Shown here: piece after piece, positions 9,890-19,678 of the stretch
How positions within the stretch are numbered: position 1 is the first letter of the stretch
Layout: each line of letters starts with the position of its first letter
Origin: Pseudomonadota bacterium
GTDB lineage: Bacteria; Pseudomonadota; Alphaproteobacteria; Rhizobiales; Beijerinckiaceae
Assembly: GCA_021813805.1 (NCBI GenBank)
Contig: JAKAJL010000017.1
Location: 1-64,000 of the forward strand
Length of the DNA stretch: 64,000 nucleotides
Direction: 5' to 3'
The notes under the pieces: generated by a model
What the model was told of the DNA's origin: nothing
What the model saw: only the letters and a program-made list of their open reading frames with translations
Database searches by the model: none
Program-made: the position numbers and the translations under genes

Positions 9890-10708
9890 TTATGCCGCAC
9901 GAAGATTCCTCTCGCGCTGAATGACTTCGGACGCCAACTTGAGGTAAGCCTGCGAACCATTGCACTTCAGATCGTAAAGCAGGACCGGCTTGCCATATGA
10001 CGGCGCCTCGGACACGCGAACGTTACGAGGAATCACAGTGTCATAAACCTTATCGCCAAGAAACGCGCGAACGTCGGCGACGACTTGCGAGGCCAGGTTG
10101 TTTCGGGAATCGTACATCGTTAGGACGATGCCGTGAATCGCCAAGGCAGGGTTGAGGCTTCTCTTTACTTGCTCGACGGTCGACAGCAACTGGGAAAGAC
10201 CCTCAAGGGCGAAGAACTCGCACTGCAACGGAACCAGGACGCTATCGGCCGCCGCAAGAGCATTAATAGTTAGCAAATTTAACGATGGCGGGCAGTCGAT
10301 CAATACGTAACTGATCTTGTCACGCGCCGACGTCGGGCCACGATTAATCGTGCCCTGGAGGGCGTTCTTGAGACGAAAATTGCGTTCCTTTTCATGCGCG
10401 ATCGCAAGTTCGACCCCAAGAAGATCAAGCGTCGAAGGGGCAATGAAAAGTCGGGGAACGGAAGTTGGCCGGATTGCTGCATCGAGCGAATGCTCGCCCA
10501 TCATGACGTCGAATGTCGAAACTTCGCGCTGTTTCCGATCGATGCCCAATCCGGTCGAGGCGTTACCTTGTGGATCGAGATCGATGAGGAGAACAGTTTC
10601 ACCGATGGCGGCAAGGGCGGTGCCGAGGTTGATCGCGGTCGTGGTCTTGCCGACGCCGCCCTTCTGATTTGCGACCACAAGAACCCGCATTTGCTCAAAA
10701 TTGCTCAT
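9890..10708 (-). CDS. parA: Chromosome-partitioning ATPase ParA
   Basis: 272 residues. ParA is the deviant-Walker ATPase that binds the nucleoid non-specifically and moves ParB-parS complexes. The deviant Walker A KGGVGKTT is at 16-23 with both lysines; DLDPQGNASTGLG and LIDCPPSLNLLT supply the Walker A' and B regions. The longer frame to 10807 is rejected: GAGGG sits just before the ATG at 10708 and the extension is not conserved in type. It follows rsmG closely (10 bases between rsmG stop and parA start), so it is probably part of the mnmE-mnmG-rsmG-parA-parB operon. Confidence 0.96.
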   Translation of the reverse strand: MSNFEQMRVLVVANQKGGVGKTTTAINLGTALAAIGETVLLIDLDPQGNASTGLGIDRKQREVSTFDVMMGEHSLDAAIRPTSVPRLFIAPSTLDLLGVELAIAHEKERNFRLKNALQGTINRGPTSARDKISYVLIDCPPSLNLLTINALAAADSVLVPLQCEFFALEGLSQLLSTVEQVKRSLNPALAIHGIVLTMYDSRNNLASQVVADVRAFLGDKVYDTVIPRNVRVSEAPSYGKPVLLYDLKCNGSQAYLKLASEVIQRERNLRAA

Positions 10709-10718
10709 GGCGACACCC

Positions 10719-11357
10719 TCAAACGCGGGCCGAATTTGGCTCATTCCACCGAAGAAGAATAATCCGCGCGTTTGGTTCGCTTTGGCTTTCCACGACGCGG
10801 CTTTCAAAATTAGATAAGCTGTGCAAGTAGGTCAATTCGCCTGCGAAATCTTTCCCCTTTAAAAACGCGCCCAAAGCTCCCGATTTGAGCGCTGGCGCCG
10901 CAAGGCGAACGAGATCGGCTATGGGGGCTAGGCCCCGTGCGGAAACGATGTCGAATTGTTGCCGTTCACAAAGACTGGGGAGAATAGCTTCAATTCTCCC
11001 CGTATGAATTTCGACGGCGGTTCCTGTTTCACGTGAAACTTCTCGAAGGAACGCGACCTTGCGTTTGTCAGCCTCAATCAAATGAACGCTTCGATTCGTG
11101 TCCGCGTTAGCTATGGCCACGACTAGTCCCGGAAAACCGCCGCCTGATCCGATGTCAACCCATCGCGTCCAAGATCCTACGACATCGAGCAACTGATACG
11201 AGTCACGAAAATGTCGATTCCAGACGTTGGCAAGAGTTGATTCGGAGACAAGATTGATCTTCCGCTGCCATTTTTGCAACAGGTCCTCGTACACGTTCAG
11301 GCGTTCAATCGTCGCCGGCTTTAGGCCTTCGGCAAAATCCCTCCGCCACTCGGTCAA
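10719..11357 (-). CDS. rsmG: 16S rRNA (guanine(527)-N7)-methyltransferase
   Basis: 212 residues. RsmG (GidB) uses S-adenosylmethionine to methylate G527 of 16S rRNA; its loss gives low-level streptomycin resistance in other bacteria. The SAM-binding motif WVDIGSGGGFPG lies at 66-77, followed by HLIEADKRKVAFLREV and FDIVSARGLAP. Translation starts at TTG 11357, one base after the mnmG stop, so expression probably depends on coupling to mnmG. The codons for VSRET (about residues 107-111) contain a parS site, so this stretch carries both protein and centromere information. Confidence 0.94.
   Translation of the reverse strand: MTEWRRDFAEGLKPATIERLNVYEDLLQKWQRKINLVSESTLANVWNRHFRDSYQLLDVVGSWTRWVDIGSGGGFPGLVVAIANADTNRSVHLIEADKRKVAFLREVSRETGTAVEIHTGRIEAILPSLCERQQFDIVSARGLAPIADLVRLAAPALKSGALGAFLKGKDFAGELTYLHSLSNFESRVVESQSEPNARIILLRWNEPNSARV
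11025..11040. promoter_or_regulatory. parS: parS centromere site inside rsmG (15 of 16 matches)
   Basis: TGTTTCACGTGAAACT differs from the bacterial parS consensus TGTTTCACGTGAAACA only at the last base, and keeps the central TTCACGTGAA palindrome read by the ParB helix-turn-helix. It lies inside rsmG, 3.6 kb from the exact copy at 14635 and about 1.2 kb upstream of parB. Placement of a parS in rsmG (gidB) or around parAB is common. Confidence 0.88.
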
Positions 11358-11358
11358 T

Positions 11359-13248
11359 TCAATCGTTCCTGCAGTTGATGGGTTCCGCCTTCATCTTCCT
11401 TGTCCATGCGAGCAGAAGTCCGAGAGCAGCCGGGGTTACTCCCTCGATGCGCGACGCCTGCCCCAGAGTTTCAGGTCGAACAGACATTAATTTTCCGCGA
11501 ACCTCATTAGAGAGGCCAGGAATTTGTTCATAGTCGAAATTCGCACCCAAAAGGACCCGCTCTTCGCGGCGAATGACATTCGCCGCCGCCTCTTGCCGGT
11601 CGACGTAAACAGAATATTTTGCATCAATCTCAACTTGTTCAGCCGTCCTTTCCGAGTAGATCTTAAGCTCGGGCCAAATTCGGACGAGGTCATCGAATCT
11701 GATATTCGGATAGGAAAGCAGCGTGAATGCTGAACGGCGGATGCCGTCCCGGTTGAATTGGATGCCAAAACGAGCCGCCTCGCGGGCGCCTATTTCCAAA
11801 GCCTTCAAACGCTCAGTCAAAGACTGAAGCGCGGACATTCGCGCCTCGAAGTTCACGGCGCGGGTTGGACCGATACATCCCAGTTGAAGGCCCTTCGGCG
11901 TCAGTCGCAAATCTGCGTTATCGCAGCGCAACGAAAGTCGAAATTCTGCACGTGAGGTGAACATGCGATATGGTTCGGAAACGCCGCGGGTGACGAGGTC
12001 GTCAATCATCACGCCGAGGTAAGCCTCGGTCCGGTCGAAGGTAATTTGCGACAGGCGGCCCGCATAAGCTGCTGCATTCAGGCCGGCGACAGTTCCTTGA
12101 GCGCCCGCTTCCTCGTAACCGGTGGTACCATTGATTTGTCCCGCCAAGAAAAGTCCTGGCGCTCTTTTGACCTCCAGCGTCGATTTGAGCGCTCTCGGAT
12201 CGACGAAATCATATTCGACCGCATATCCAGGTCGGAGCAACTCAACATTTTCCAATCCTGGTATTGTCTTCAAGAAGGCCATCTGGAGATCTGCGGGCAG
12301 AGACGTCGAAATTCCGTTCGGGTAAATCGTTTCGTCGTCGAGCCCTTCGGGCTCTAAAAAAATCTGATGGCTCGGGCGATCTGCAAACCGCGTGATCTTA
12401 TCTTCGATAGAGGGACAGTATCGCGGTCCGCGTCCTGATATTTGGCCCGAAAAAATGGGCGCCTTATCGAGATTTCGACGGATCAGATCGTGACCTGCCG
12501 CGGTTGTGTGCGTGATGGCGCACGCCACTTGTCGATTTGAACATGACGTGGTCAGAGTGGAGAAAAATTCTGGATTTTCATCGCCTGCTTGCTGTTCCAA
12601 GTCGTCCCAACGAATTGAGGACCGCCGTAACCGAGGCGGAGTACCGGTCTTAAGTCGGCCAAGGTTAAGGCCTAGCGATGCGAGGCTATCGCTCAGATGA
12701 AGCGCAGGCGCGTCGCCGATCCGGCCTGCGGATTCGATTCGCTCTCCGATATGGATGACGCCGTTCAAGAATGTTCCGCTGGCGACAACGACAGCTTTGC
12801 TGCGAACAATGGAACCGTCGCGCAAGTGCAAACGGAAATCGCTGGAACCCATCCATTGCGCCAATCCCTCAACCGCCCCTTCTCGCAAGGTCAAGTTGGG
12901 CGTGGCCGCCAAAATGTTCCGCACTGCATCCCGGAACAATTTGCGGTCTGCCTGGACCCGTGGCCCGCGTACTGCTGGGCCTTTTGAACGGTTCAACAGT
13001 CGGAACTGGATTCCCGCCAGATCTGCCGCGCGACCCATCACTCCATCCAGAGCGTCGATTTCACGAACGAGATGGCCCTTCCCTAAGCCTCCGATTGCGG
13101 GATTGCACGACATTTCCCCAATCGTGCTGATCTTGTGAGTGAGCAAAAGAGTTCGCGCGCCAAGGCGCGCGGCGGCGCTCGCGGCTTCACAGCCTGCATG
13201 GCCACCGCCGATCACGACGACATCAAATCCTGTGACAGTCTCTGCCAT
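11359..13248 (-). CDS. mnmG: tRNA uridine-5-carboxymethylaminomethyl modification enzyme MnmG
   Basis: 629 residues. MnmG (GidA) is an FAD enzyme that acts with MnmE to install cmnm5 at the wobble uridine U34 of several tRNAs. The FAD-binding motif GGGHAGCEA is at 14-22; [23 protein letters not shown], broken here as SCNPAIGG and [10 protein letters not shown], follows near residues 47-65. [17 protein letters not shown] marks the second FAD region near 370, and [13 protein letters not shown]-type sequence ([13 protein letters not shown]) the tRNA-binding part. It is 12 bases downstream of mnmE and runs directly into rsmG with one base between. Both enzymes of the pathway are thus co-transcribed. 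Confidence 0.97.
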   Translation of the reverse strand: MAETVTGFDVVVIGGGHAGCEAASAAARLGARTLLLTHKISTIGEMSCNPAIGGLGKGHLVREIDALDGVMGRAADLAGIQFRLLNRSKGPAVRGPRVQADRKLFRDAVRNILAATPNLTLREGAVEGLAQWMGSSDFRLHLRDGSIVRSKAVVVASGTFLNGVIHIGERIESAGRIGDAPALHLSDSLASLGLNLGRLKTGTPPRLRRSSIRWDDLEQQAGDENPEFFSTLTTSCSNRQVACAITHTTAAGHDLIRRNLDKAPIFSGQISGRGPRYCPSIEDKITRFADRPSHQIFLEPEGLDDETIYPNGISTSLPADLQMAFLKTIPGLENVELLRPGYAVEYDFVDPRALKSTLEVKRAPGLFLAGQINGTTGYEEAGAQGTVAGLNAAAYAGRLSQITFDRTEAYLGVMIDDLVTRGVSEPYRMFTSRAEFRLSLRCDNADLRLTPKGLQLGCIGPTRAVNFEARMSALQSLTERLKALEIGAREAARFGIQFNRDGIRRSAFTLLSYPNIRFDDLVRIWPELKIYSERTAEQVEIDAKYSVYVDRQEAAANVIRREERVLLGANFDYEQIPGLSNEVRGKLMSVRPETLGQASRIEGVTPAALGLLLAWTRKMKAEPINCRND

Positions 13249-13260
13249 CCTGAACTCTTA

Positions 13261-14607
13261 TCACTTTCCAATACAGAACCGGCTAAAAACGCTGTCCAGG
13301 AGATTTTCGACCCCGATCTTCCCGAGCAGGCTTTCCAGCGCGAAACTGGCGCGTCGCAACTCCTCCGCCATGAATTCGGGCGGCAAGTTCGGCTCACCTG
13401 CTGCCTCGATCGCTTGCCGCGCCGCAACGATCGCGCGCCACTGGCGTTCATTCGCGACGATGATGGAATTATTGATCGACATCCTATTCGCGGCGAAATC
13501 TTGAAGTGATTGAAGCAGGCGATCGAGTTGAAAACCTGTATGAGCCGAGAGGAAGTAGACTCGCTCGCCGTCTTTCGCCTGTCCCGGATCCGCTTCGCCA
13601 AGGTCAAGTTTCGTCCGCACTGTCCATAAGGCGTCGAACGCGAGATCATCGGGAGGGGCGGTCTCCAGTTCATTGACTGGGCTGAGCCACAACACCAAGT
13701 CCGCCAATCGCGCTTTTTCCCGAGCGCGTCTTACACCTTCGAGTTCGATCGGGTCATCTGTCGGGCGCATTCCTGCCGTGTCGATAAGATTGACCGGCAA
13801 TCCGCCGAGATCGAGCCTGACTTCGACGAGATCCCGTGTCGTCCCGGCAATTTCGGATACGATTGCGACGTCTCGTCGGGCGAGGGCATTCAACAAGCTG
13901 GATTTTCCCGCGTTTGGAGGGCCAGCGATCAGCACGGTAAGACCATCGCGCACGCGTTCGGCGCTCGCATAGGAACTTTCTGCAGCAGACAATTTGTGTG
14001 CGATGATCTTCAAATCCGACCGAACGCGCTCGGCAATTTCATCGGAAACATCAACTTCGTCGGCGAAATCAAGCACTACCTCTAGATCAGCCATCAAACC
14101 GATCAATTCGTCACGAAGCGCCTCGCCAAAGCCTCGGAGGGCGCCGGATTTTCCCAGGAGGGCTAATTTTCGCTGAGCGTCAGTATCAGCATCTATGAGA
14201 TCGGCGAGAGCTTCCGTTTCGATGAGATCCAGCTTGCCGTTTTCCATCGCCCGGCGGGAGAATTCGCCAGGCTCGGCTGTGCGGACCCCCGGCGCCTGTC
14301 GCAAGATTGAGAAGACTTTGGCGATGACGGCTCGCGAACCATGAATGTGCAACTCCAAGAGGTCCTCGCCGGTGAAACTGTTCGGCCCGGGGAACCATAT
14401 CGCTAAGACTTGATCAATTATTTCCGCGCTCACCGGATCACGCAGAGCCGTCAGTTGGGCCACACGCGACTGTGCCGAACAAGAGGTCATCGACTCCAGG
14501 ATCGCGCGCGATTGCGTTCCGGAGATCCGAACAACCGCAACCGCACACTTCCCGAGGCCCGACGAGAGGGCGAAAATCGTCTCATTCCGGGCCAAAGCGG
14601 CATACAT
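13261..14607 (-). CDS. mnmE: tRNA modification GTPase MnmE
   Basis: 448 residues. MnmE binds 5-formyl-THF and hydrolyses GTP while working with MnmG on U34 of tRNA. The N-terminal folate domain (ETIFALSSG; EDLLELHIHG; GEFSRRAMENGKLDL) is followed by the inserted G domain with P-loop GPPNAGKS at 229-236, IAGTTRD, and DTAGMR. The C-terminus is the invariant CIGK, whose cysteine is catalytically required. The frame could start at TTG 14619, but TTGAGG there is the ribosome-binding site for the ATG at 14607. The exact parS lies 28 bases upstream of that start. Confidence 0.96.
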   Translation of the reverse strand: MYAALARNETIFALSSGLGKCAVAVVRISGTQSRAILESMTSCSAQSRVAQLTALRDPVSAEIIDQVLAIWFPGPNSFTGEDLLELHIHGSRAVIAKVFSILRQAPGVRTAEPGEFSRRAMENGKLDLIETEALADLIDADTDAQRKLALLGKSGALRGFGEALRDELIGLMADLEVVLDFADEVDVSDEIAERVRSDLKIIAHKLSAAESSYASAERVRDGLTVLIAGPPNAGKSSLLNALARRDVAIVSEIAGTTRDLVEVRLDLGGLPVNLIDTAGMRPTDDPIELEGVRRAREKARLADLVLWLSPVNELETAPPDDLAFDALWTVRTKLDLGEADPGQAKDGERVYFLSAHTGFQLDRLLQSLQDFAANRMSINNSIIVANERQWRAIVAARQAIEAAGEPNLPPEFMAEELRRASFALESLLGKIGVENLLDSVFSRFCIGK

Positions 14608-14634
14608 CGACGGCCTCAAAAGAAAGAGCGGCCA

Positions 14635-14650
14635 TGTTTCACGTGAAACA
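14635..14650. promoter_or_regulatory. parS: Exact parS centromere site between rho and mnmE
   Basis: TGTTTCACGTGAAACA is a perfect 16-base palindrome identical to the consensus bound by chromosomal ParB. It is embedded in a longer inverted repeat (GGCCATG before, CATGGCC after), giving about 15 bases per arm. It sits in the 79-base gap between the rho stop and mnmE start. With the site at 11025 it marks this region as origin-proximal; that positional statement follows from known ParB biology, not from a visible origin. Confidence 0.95.
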
Positions 14651-14686
14651 TGGCCGGTTAGATCTCGACGCCCTGGGAGCCGAGCG

Positions 14687-15991
14687 TCATGTATTCATCG
14701 ACTCAAAGAAGCTCATATTCCCCTTTGGCGTCTCGCGCAATTTCCCTAGCAAGAACTCGATGGCGTCCACGGTCCCCATGGGATTCAAAATACGCCGCAG
14801 GACATAGGTCTTTTTGAGGATGTCGCCCGGAACCAGCAATTCTTCTTTACGCGTGCCAGAGCGTGTGATGTCGATCGCCGGGAACACCCTCTTGTCGGCG
14901 ACCTTACGATCAAGGATGATTTCCGAATTGCCGGTGCCCTTGAACTCTTCGAAAATGACTTCATCCATTCGCGAACCCGTCTCAATCAAGGCGGTTGCTA
15001 TGATCGTTAGCGAACCGCCTTCTTCGACGTTGCGCGCGGCCCCGAAAAACCGCTTCGGGCGCTGCAACGCATTGGCGTCAACGCCGCCGGTGAGAACCTT
15101 ACCCGAGGAAGGAACGACGGTATTGTAAGCGCGGCCCAATCTGGTGATCGAATCCAGCAAGATCACGACATCGCGTCCGTGCTCTACCAGCCGTTTCGCC
15201 TTTTCGATCACCATTTCGGCGACTTGGACATGGCGTACGGCTGGTTCATCGAAAGTTGAGGACACGACCTCGCCCTTCACGGAGCGTTGCATGTCTGTCA
15301 CTTCCTCGGGGCGCTCATCGATCAAGAGGACGATAAGATAGCATTCCGGGTGGTTGGTTGTGATCGACTGTGCGATATTTTGCAGAATGACGGTCTTGCC
15401 GGTCCGAGGCGGCGCAACGATCAAGGCGCGCTGGCCCTTTCCGATCGGCGAAACGATGTCGATCACCCGCGCCGACAGGTCCTTGCGCGTCGGATCCTCA
15501 ATCTCCAGTTTGAGTCGCTGGTTGGGATAAAGAGGTGTGAGATTGTCGAAGTGGACCTTGTGTCGGACTTTTTCTGGATCCTCGAAATTAATTGAATTCA
15601 CCTTCAAAAGGGCAAAGTAACGCTCGCCTTCCTTCGGGCTGCGTATCAATCCTTCGACTGTGTCGCCCGTGCGCAAACCGAAACGCCGGATTTGAGACGG
15701 CGAAACGTAAATATCGTCTGGTCCCGCAAGATAATTCGCGTCTGGCGCGCGCAGGAATCCAAAGCCGTCCTGGAGCACCTCGACCACGCCCTCGCCAACG
15801 ATCTCGATATCGCGCGAGGCAAGTTGCTTCAGGATCGCGAACATAAGTTCTTGCTTGCGCATGATCGAAGCGTTTTCGACTTCATGCTCTTCCGCAAAAG
15901 CCAAGAGCTCAGTTGCAGATTTGGCTTTCAAATCCTGCAACTTGATTTCATTGCGGCGGTTCTGGGATTCCGATTTTTCAATATCTGTCAT
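14687..15991 (-). CDS. rho: Transcription termination factor Rho
   Basis: 434 residues, typical of alphaproteobacterial Rho. It is a hexameric RNA helicase that ends transcription at C-rich rut sites. Seen: the N-terminal Rho domain ([15 protein letters not shown]), the cold-shock-like RNA-binding fold with DGFGFLR near 75-80, the P-loop APPRTGKT at 193-200, [13 protein letters not shown] (Walker B region), [10 protein letters not shown] (Q-loop region), and the C-terminal [18 protein letters not shown] at 15991. It precedes mnmE by 79 bases and may share a transcript with the mnm-par genes, although parS sits between. Upstream is a ~214-base gap up to ispG with nothing recognised. Confidence 0.97.
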   Translation of the reverse strand: MTDIEKSESQNRRNEIKLQDLKAKSATELLAFAEEHEVENASIMRKQELMFAILKQLASRDIEIVGEGVVEVLQDGFGFLRAPDANYLAGPDDIYVSPSQIRRFGLRTGDTVEGLIRSPKEGERYFALLKVNSINFEDPEKVRHKVHFDNLTPLYPNQRLKLEIEDPTRKDLSARVIDIVSPIGKGQRALIVAPPRTGKTVILQNIAQSITTNHPECYLIVLLIDERPEEVTDMQRSVKGEVVSSTFDEPAVRHVQVAEMVIEKAKRLVEHGRDVVILLDSITRLGRAYNTVVPSSGKVLTGGVDANALQRPKRFFGAARNVEEGGSLTIIATALIETGSRMDEVIFEEFKGTGNSEIILDRKVADKRVFPAIDITRSGTRKEELLVPGDILKKTYVLRRILNPMGTVDAIEFLLGKLRETPKGNMSFFESMNT

Positions 15992-16205
15992 GGCGCAAAG
16001 CGCTCTTCTCGCAGCGGCGGGGGAAGGTGATCAACGGGATTGTGAAGGGCATCACGTCGACGAACCCCTGAAGGGCGTCTTGTCGATGGATCACGTGAAG
16101 GAGGGATTAAAAGATAGACCCTTTCTCCCGCGACGTAAAGCGTCGTTGGGAATGTTTTGAATGACCAATCGTTCGATTCGAGCGACAGCGGTCTAGGCCG
16201 AGAAC

Positions 16206-17504
16206 TTATTTCGCTATGTTGGATCCGGTTTTCACGCCAAAACGCTCGGCTACATAGTCTTCGACGATTTTTTCAAAATCCTTCGCAATCGCCTCGCCGC
16301 GAAGCGTCTTCACCTTCCGCCCGTCGATGAAAACCGGCGCTGCGGGGGCCTCGCCCGTTCCCGGAAGAGAAATGCCAACATCGGCGTGCTTTGACTCGCC
16401 AGGGCCATTCACGATGCAGCCCATCACTGCAACATTGAGTGTCTCAACGCCCCGATAAATCTGGCGCCATTGAGGCATGCGCTCGCGAATCATGGACTGA
16501 ATGTCGCGCGCCAATTCCTGAAAGACCGTGCTCGTCGTCCGCCCACAGCCTGGGCAAGCGGCGACCAAGGGGACGAAAGTGCGGAAGCCCATCGTCTGGA
16601 GAATTTCCTGCGCCACCCGAACTTCCAGTGTTCGATCCCCGCCGGGCTCCGGGGTCAACGATACGCGGATCGTGTCGCCGATGCCTTCCTGGAGCAGGAT
16701 AGCCAGAGCAGCCGAAGAGGCGACGATCCCTTTGGATCCCATGCCCGCCTCGGTCAATCCGAGATGCAATGCATAGTCCGATCGCTGCGCGACCATCCGA
16801 TAGACTGAAATCAAATCCTGTACCCCGGAAACTTTGGCGGAAAGGATGATTTTATCGCGCTTTAATCCAATATCTTCAGCGCGCCGGGCCGAAAGGAGCG
16901 CCGAGCGCACAAGCGCCTCGCGCGTCACCGCGCGGGCGTCGATTGGATTTTCGGCTTGATGGTTCTCGTCCATCAGCGTGGTCAGCAACTCCTGATCGAG
17001 CGATCCCCAATTCGCGCCAATTCGTACTGTTTTGTCATGTCTGATGGCCAGTTCGATAATGGCGCCGAATTGTTTGTCCTTTTTCTCTTTGAAACCGACA
17101 TTGCCCGGATTGATCCGGTATTTTGCCAGGGCCACCGCGCATGCAGGATGATCGGCCAGCAATTTGTGCCCGATATAATGAAAATCGCCGACCAGCGGGA
17201 CATACACGCCGAGCGAATCGAGCTTGTCACGAATTCTTGGAACTGCCGCTGCCGCCTCATCGCGATCGACCGTGATGCGCACCAGCTCCGACCCGGCCTG
17301 CGCGAGTGCGGCGACCTGCGTGACAGTGGCTTCGACATCCGCCGTATCAGTGTTGGTCATGCTTTGGACGACAATTGGCGCGCCGCCGCCAACAACGACC
17401 GACCCCGCGCCCGCCCCAATCCGTACGCCGACGCTATGGCGACGCCGCGCAGGCTCGGCCGGGATTTCCGTTTCGCGCAGCGGCGGGAATTCGTTGTCGA
17501 TCAT
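16206..17504 (-). CDS. ispG: 4-hydroxy-3-methylbut-2-enyl diphosphate synthase (IspG/GcpE)
   Basis: 432 residues, close to the alphaproteobacterial length. IspG reductively converts MEcPP to HMBPP, the penultimate step of the MEP isoprenoid pathway, using a [4Fe-4S] cluster. The N-terminal TIM-barrel is marked by [20 protein letters not shown]; the C-terminal cluster ligands are in ACPGCGR (about 316) and [10 protein letters not shown] (about 358). ispH, the next enzyme of the pathway, is about 8 kb away at 25364, so the pair is not in one operon. The gene is divergent from bdhA with about 180 bases between. It seems a single-gene unit. Confidence 0.96.
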   Translation of the reverse strand: MIDNEFPPLRETEIPAEPARRRHSVGVRIGAGAGSVVVGGGAPIVVQSMTNTDTADVEATVTQVAALAQAGSELVRITVDRDEAAAAVPRIRDKLDSLGVYVPLVGDFHYIGHKLLADHPACAVALAKYRINPGNVGFKEKKDKQFGAIIELAIRHDKTVRIGANWGSLDQELLTTLMDENHQAENPIDARAVTREALVRSALLSARRAEDIGLKRDKIILSAKVSGVQDLISVYRMVAQRSDYALHLGLTEAGMGSKGIVASSAALAILLQEGIGDTIRVSLTPEPGGDRTLEVRVAQEILQTMGFRTFVPLVAACPGCGRTTSTVFQELARDIQSMIRERMPQWRQIYRGVETLNVAVMGCIVNGPGESKHADVGISLPGTGEAPAAPVFIDGRKVKTLRGEAIAKDFEKIVEDYVAERFGVKTGSNIAK

Positions 17505-17683
17505 CGTTCAACCCATCGGCAGGGAAAGCGGGCCTTCTATAGCATTGGAAACCTCAATGCGCGACATGCGTCGCGCAAGAGTGGCCATGCGAATTTCGCG
17601 GCCCCATTTTTGGGATCCAATATGATGCAATATATAAACTTTGCGAGGTCCATCAGGTAATTCACCGTAAAAGGAGCCCGACC

Positions 17684-18469
17684 ATGCCGCTTACCTCGAA
17701 AACCGCCGTCGTCACCGGCTCCACCTCCGGCATCGGTCTCGCCATCGCCCGCGCCTTCGCAAATCAGGGCTGCAACCTCCTCATCAATGGCTTGCGCGAG
17801 GTTGCGGCGATTGAGGCCGAGCGCGCGTCCATTGAAAAGGAGTTTGGCGTCAAGGTGATTTATGACCGCGCGGACATGTCAAAGCCCGAAGAAATCGCTG
17901 CGATGATCGCACACGCTCAAACAACTTTCGGCTCCGTGGACATTCTCGTGAACAATGCGGGCATTCAGTTCGTTTCGTCGATTGAGGATTTTCCGATCGA
18001 AAAATGGAACCAGATCATCGCCATCAATCTTTCGTCGGCGTTCCATGCGATGCGCGCCGCGATTCCGGGCATGAAGGCGCGCGGATGGGGGCGTATCATA
18101 ACGACGGCCTCGGCTCACTCCCTTGTCGCATCGCCATTCAAGTCGGCATATGTCGCCGCCAAACATGGCGTCGTGGGTTTGACCAAGGCCGCAGCCCTTG
18201 AACTGGCGACTTTCGGTGTCACTGCGAACTGCATCTCGCCTGGCTATGTCTGGACGCCCTTGGTCGAAAAGCAGATCCCAGACACGATGAAGGCCCGGAA
18301 CATGACGCGCGAACAGGTGATGCATGACGTGTTGCTCGCAGCTCAGCCGACCAAACAATTCGTGACGGTCGAGCAGGTCGCGGCCCTGGCGGTGTTTTTA
18401 TCGAGCGATGCCGCGTCTCAAATCACCGGCGCCAATATTTCGATGGATGGCGGATGGACGACGGCGTGA
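17684..18469 (+). CDS. bdhA: 3-hydroxybutyrate dehydrogenase (SDR family)
   Basis: 261 residues. NAD-dependent short-chain dehydrogenase of the BDH1-like type that oxidises D-3-hydroxybutyrate to acetoacetate, usually during polyhydroxybutyrate breakdown. The cofactor motif TGSTSGIG is at 11-18, NNAG near 91-94, the catalytic Ser in TTASAHSLVASP, and YVAAK at about 156-160. The terminal VFLSSDAASQITGANISMDGGWTTA-type ending (seen as AASQITGANISMDGG) matches this subfamily. An AAAGGAG ribosome-binding site precedes the ATG. No PHB polymer genes are adjacent; substrate assignment rests on subfamily likeness. Confidence 0.9.
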   Translation: MPLTSKTAVVTGSTSGIGLAIARAFANQGCNLLINGLREVAAIEAERASIEKEFGVKVIYDRADMSKPEEIAAMIAHAQTTFGSVDILVNNAGIQFVSSIEDFPIEKWNQIIAINLSSAFHAMRAAIPGMKARGWGRIITTASAHSLVASPFKSAYVAAKHGVVGLTKAAALELATFGVTANCISPGYVWTPLVEKQIPDTMKARNMTREQVMHDVLLAAQPTKQFVTVEQVAALAVFLSSDAASQITGANISMDGGWTTA

Positions 18470-18615
18470 TGCAGAACAGCGACGGTCGCCGAGGCCCGCG
18501 CCCCGATTGCATTCCGAGCGCAAGCCGCCGTGGGACGCTGGTCATATCCCACGCTTGACGCGGGCCGCCTGAACGGCGTTAAAAGTCAGTTCACATCGTT
18601 CGCGTCACGTAAGAC

Positions 18616-19587
18616 ATGATCGCGTTAGAATCCGTCATGCCGCCAAACTCGAAGTTTCTGCTCAGCATTGATCCACAAACGCCGCCGCCAGGTCTGACGG
18701 GCGCTGTGGTCGCCATCGGCAATTTTGACGGTGTGCATCGAGGTCATCGCGTGGTCATCGCCCGGGCAATGGCGTTGGCGCGGCGCCTCGGGCGCCCTTG
18801 CGCCGTATTGACCTTCGAGCCACATCCCGGCGATTTTTTTGGTCGGGGCGCCGGCATCTTCCGGCTCACCAGTCGCGACGCCAAGGCCCATCGCATGGCG
18901 GAACTCGGCCTCGACGGGATGTTCGTCCTTACTTTTGACATGGCCCTGGCTCGTCTGGACGCGGAGCGGTTTTTGCGCGACGTGCTGATACGCCGGCTCG
19001 GCGCGGGCGCGGTTGTCGTGGGTTATGATTTTCATTTCGGCGCGGGACGATCGGGCACGCCCGCATTTTTGCGCGAAGCCGCGCCGAAGCTCGGAATTCA
19101 GGTTGAATTTGTCGAAAAGGTCTCCGCCGACGAGGAAGGTTCGTTGGAGGCTGTCTCGTCGACCGCAACGCGTGAGGCCTTGGAGCGCGGGGACGTTCGC
19201 GGCGCCGCAGCGTTGCTCGGCCATGCATGGTCCTTGACGGGCAAGGTCATTCATGGCGCGAAGCTTGGGCGTCAGCTCGGATTTCCAACCGCCAATCTCG
19301 CTGTCGAGGCCTCCTGCCGGCTCCGCCACGCCATTTACGCAGTCGAAGTCAATCTCGACGGCCGCCGCCTCAAAGGCGTCGCGAGTTTTGGCCGGCGCCC
19401 CACGGTGGATGATGGTCCACCGCTGCTTGAGATCTATTTATTTGATTTTACAGAAGATATCTACGGTCGTGACATTGAGGTCTTTTTCATCGACTTTCTT
19501 CGACCCGAGAAGAAATTCGAATCGCTCGATGCATTGACCGCGCAAATCCGTGCGGATGAAGCGCAAGCGCGCAGAATTCTGAATTGA
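18616..19587 (+). CDS. ribF: Bifunctional riboflavin kinase/FAD synthetase
   Basis: 323 residues. RibF converts riboflavin to FMN and then FAD. The N-terminal nucleotidyltransferase domain has GNFDGVHRGH at 35-44 and LTFEPHPGDFF, with STATREALERGD near the domain end. The C-terminal kinase domain has GRQLGFPTANL and SFGRRPTVDDG, then a conserved EIYLFDF. The frame starts at ATG 18616; an internal ATG eight codons later would also keep both domains. In many bacteria ribF precedes ileS-lspA; here an ABC transporter follows instead. No FMN riboswitch was seen upstream. Confidence 0.95.
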   Translation: MIALESVMPPNSKFLLSIDPQTPPPGLTGAVVAIGNFDGVHRGHRVVIARAMALARRLGRPCAVLTFEPHPGDFFGRGAGIFRLTSRDAKAHRMAELGLDGMFVLTFDMALARLDAERFLRDVLIRRLGAGAVVVGYDFHFGAGRSGTPAFLREAAPKLGIQVEFVEKVSADEEGSLEAVSSTATREALERGDVRGAAALLGHAWSLTGKVIHGAKLGRQLGFPTANLAVEASCRLRHAIYAVEVNLDGRRLKGVASFGRRPTVDDGPPLLEIYLFDFTEDIYGRDIEVFFIDFLRPEKKFESLDALTAQIRADEAQARRILN

Positions 19588-19678
19588 TGACATTTCCATT
19601 GGCGCGCAGGATCGGATTATGGACCCTGACTTTCGCCCCCGCGCCGTTGGCCGACTTCAATCCGAATAGAGGAAATCC

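Noticed and set aside
16087-16102. Third parS-like site (GATCACGTGAAG) upstream of rho
   Set aside because: Only the central TCACGTGA palindrome matches well, about 12 of 16 positions; too weak to call without binding data.
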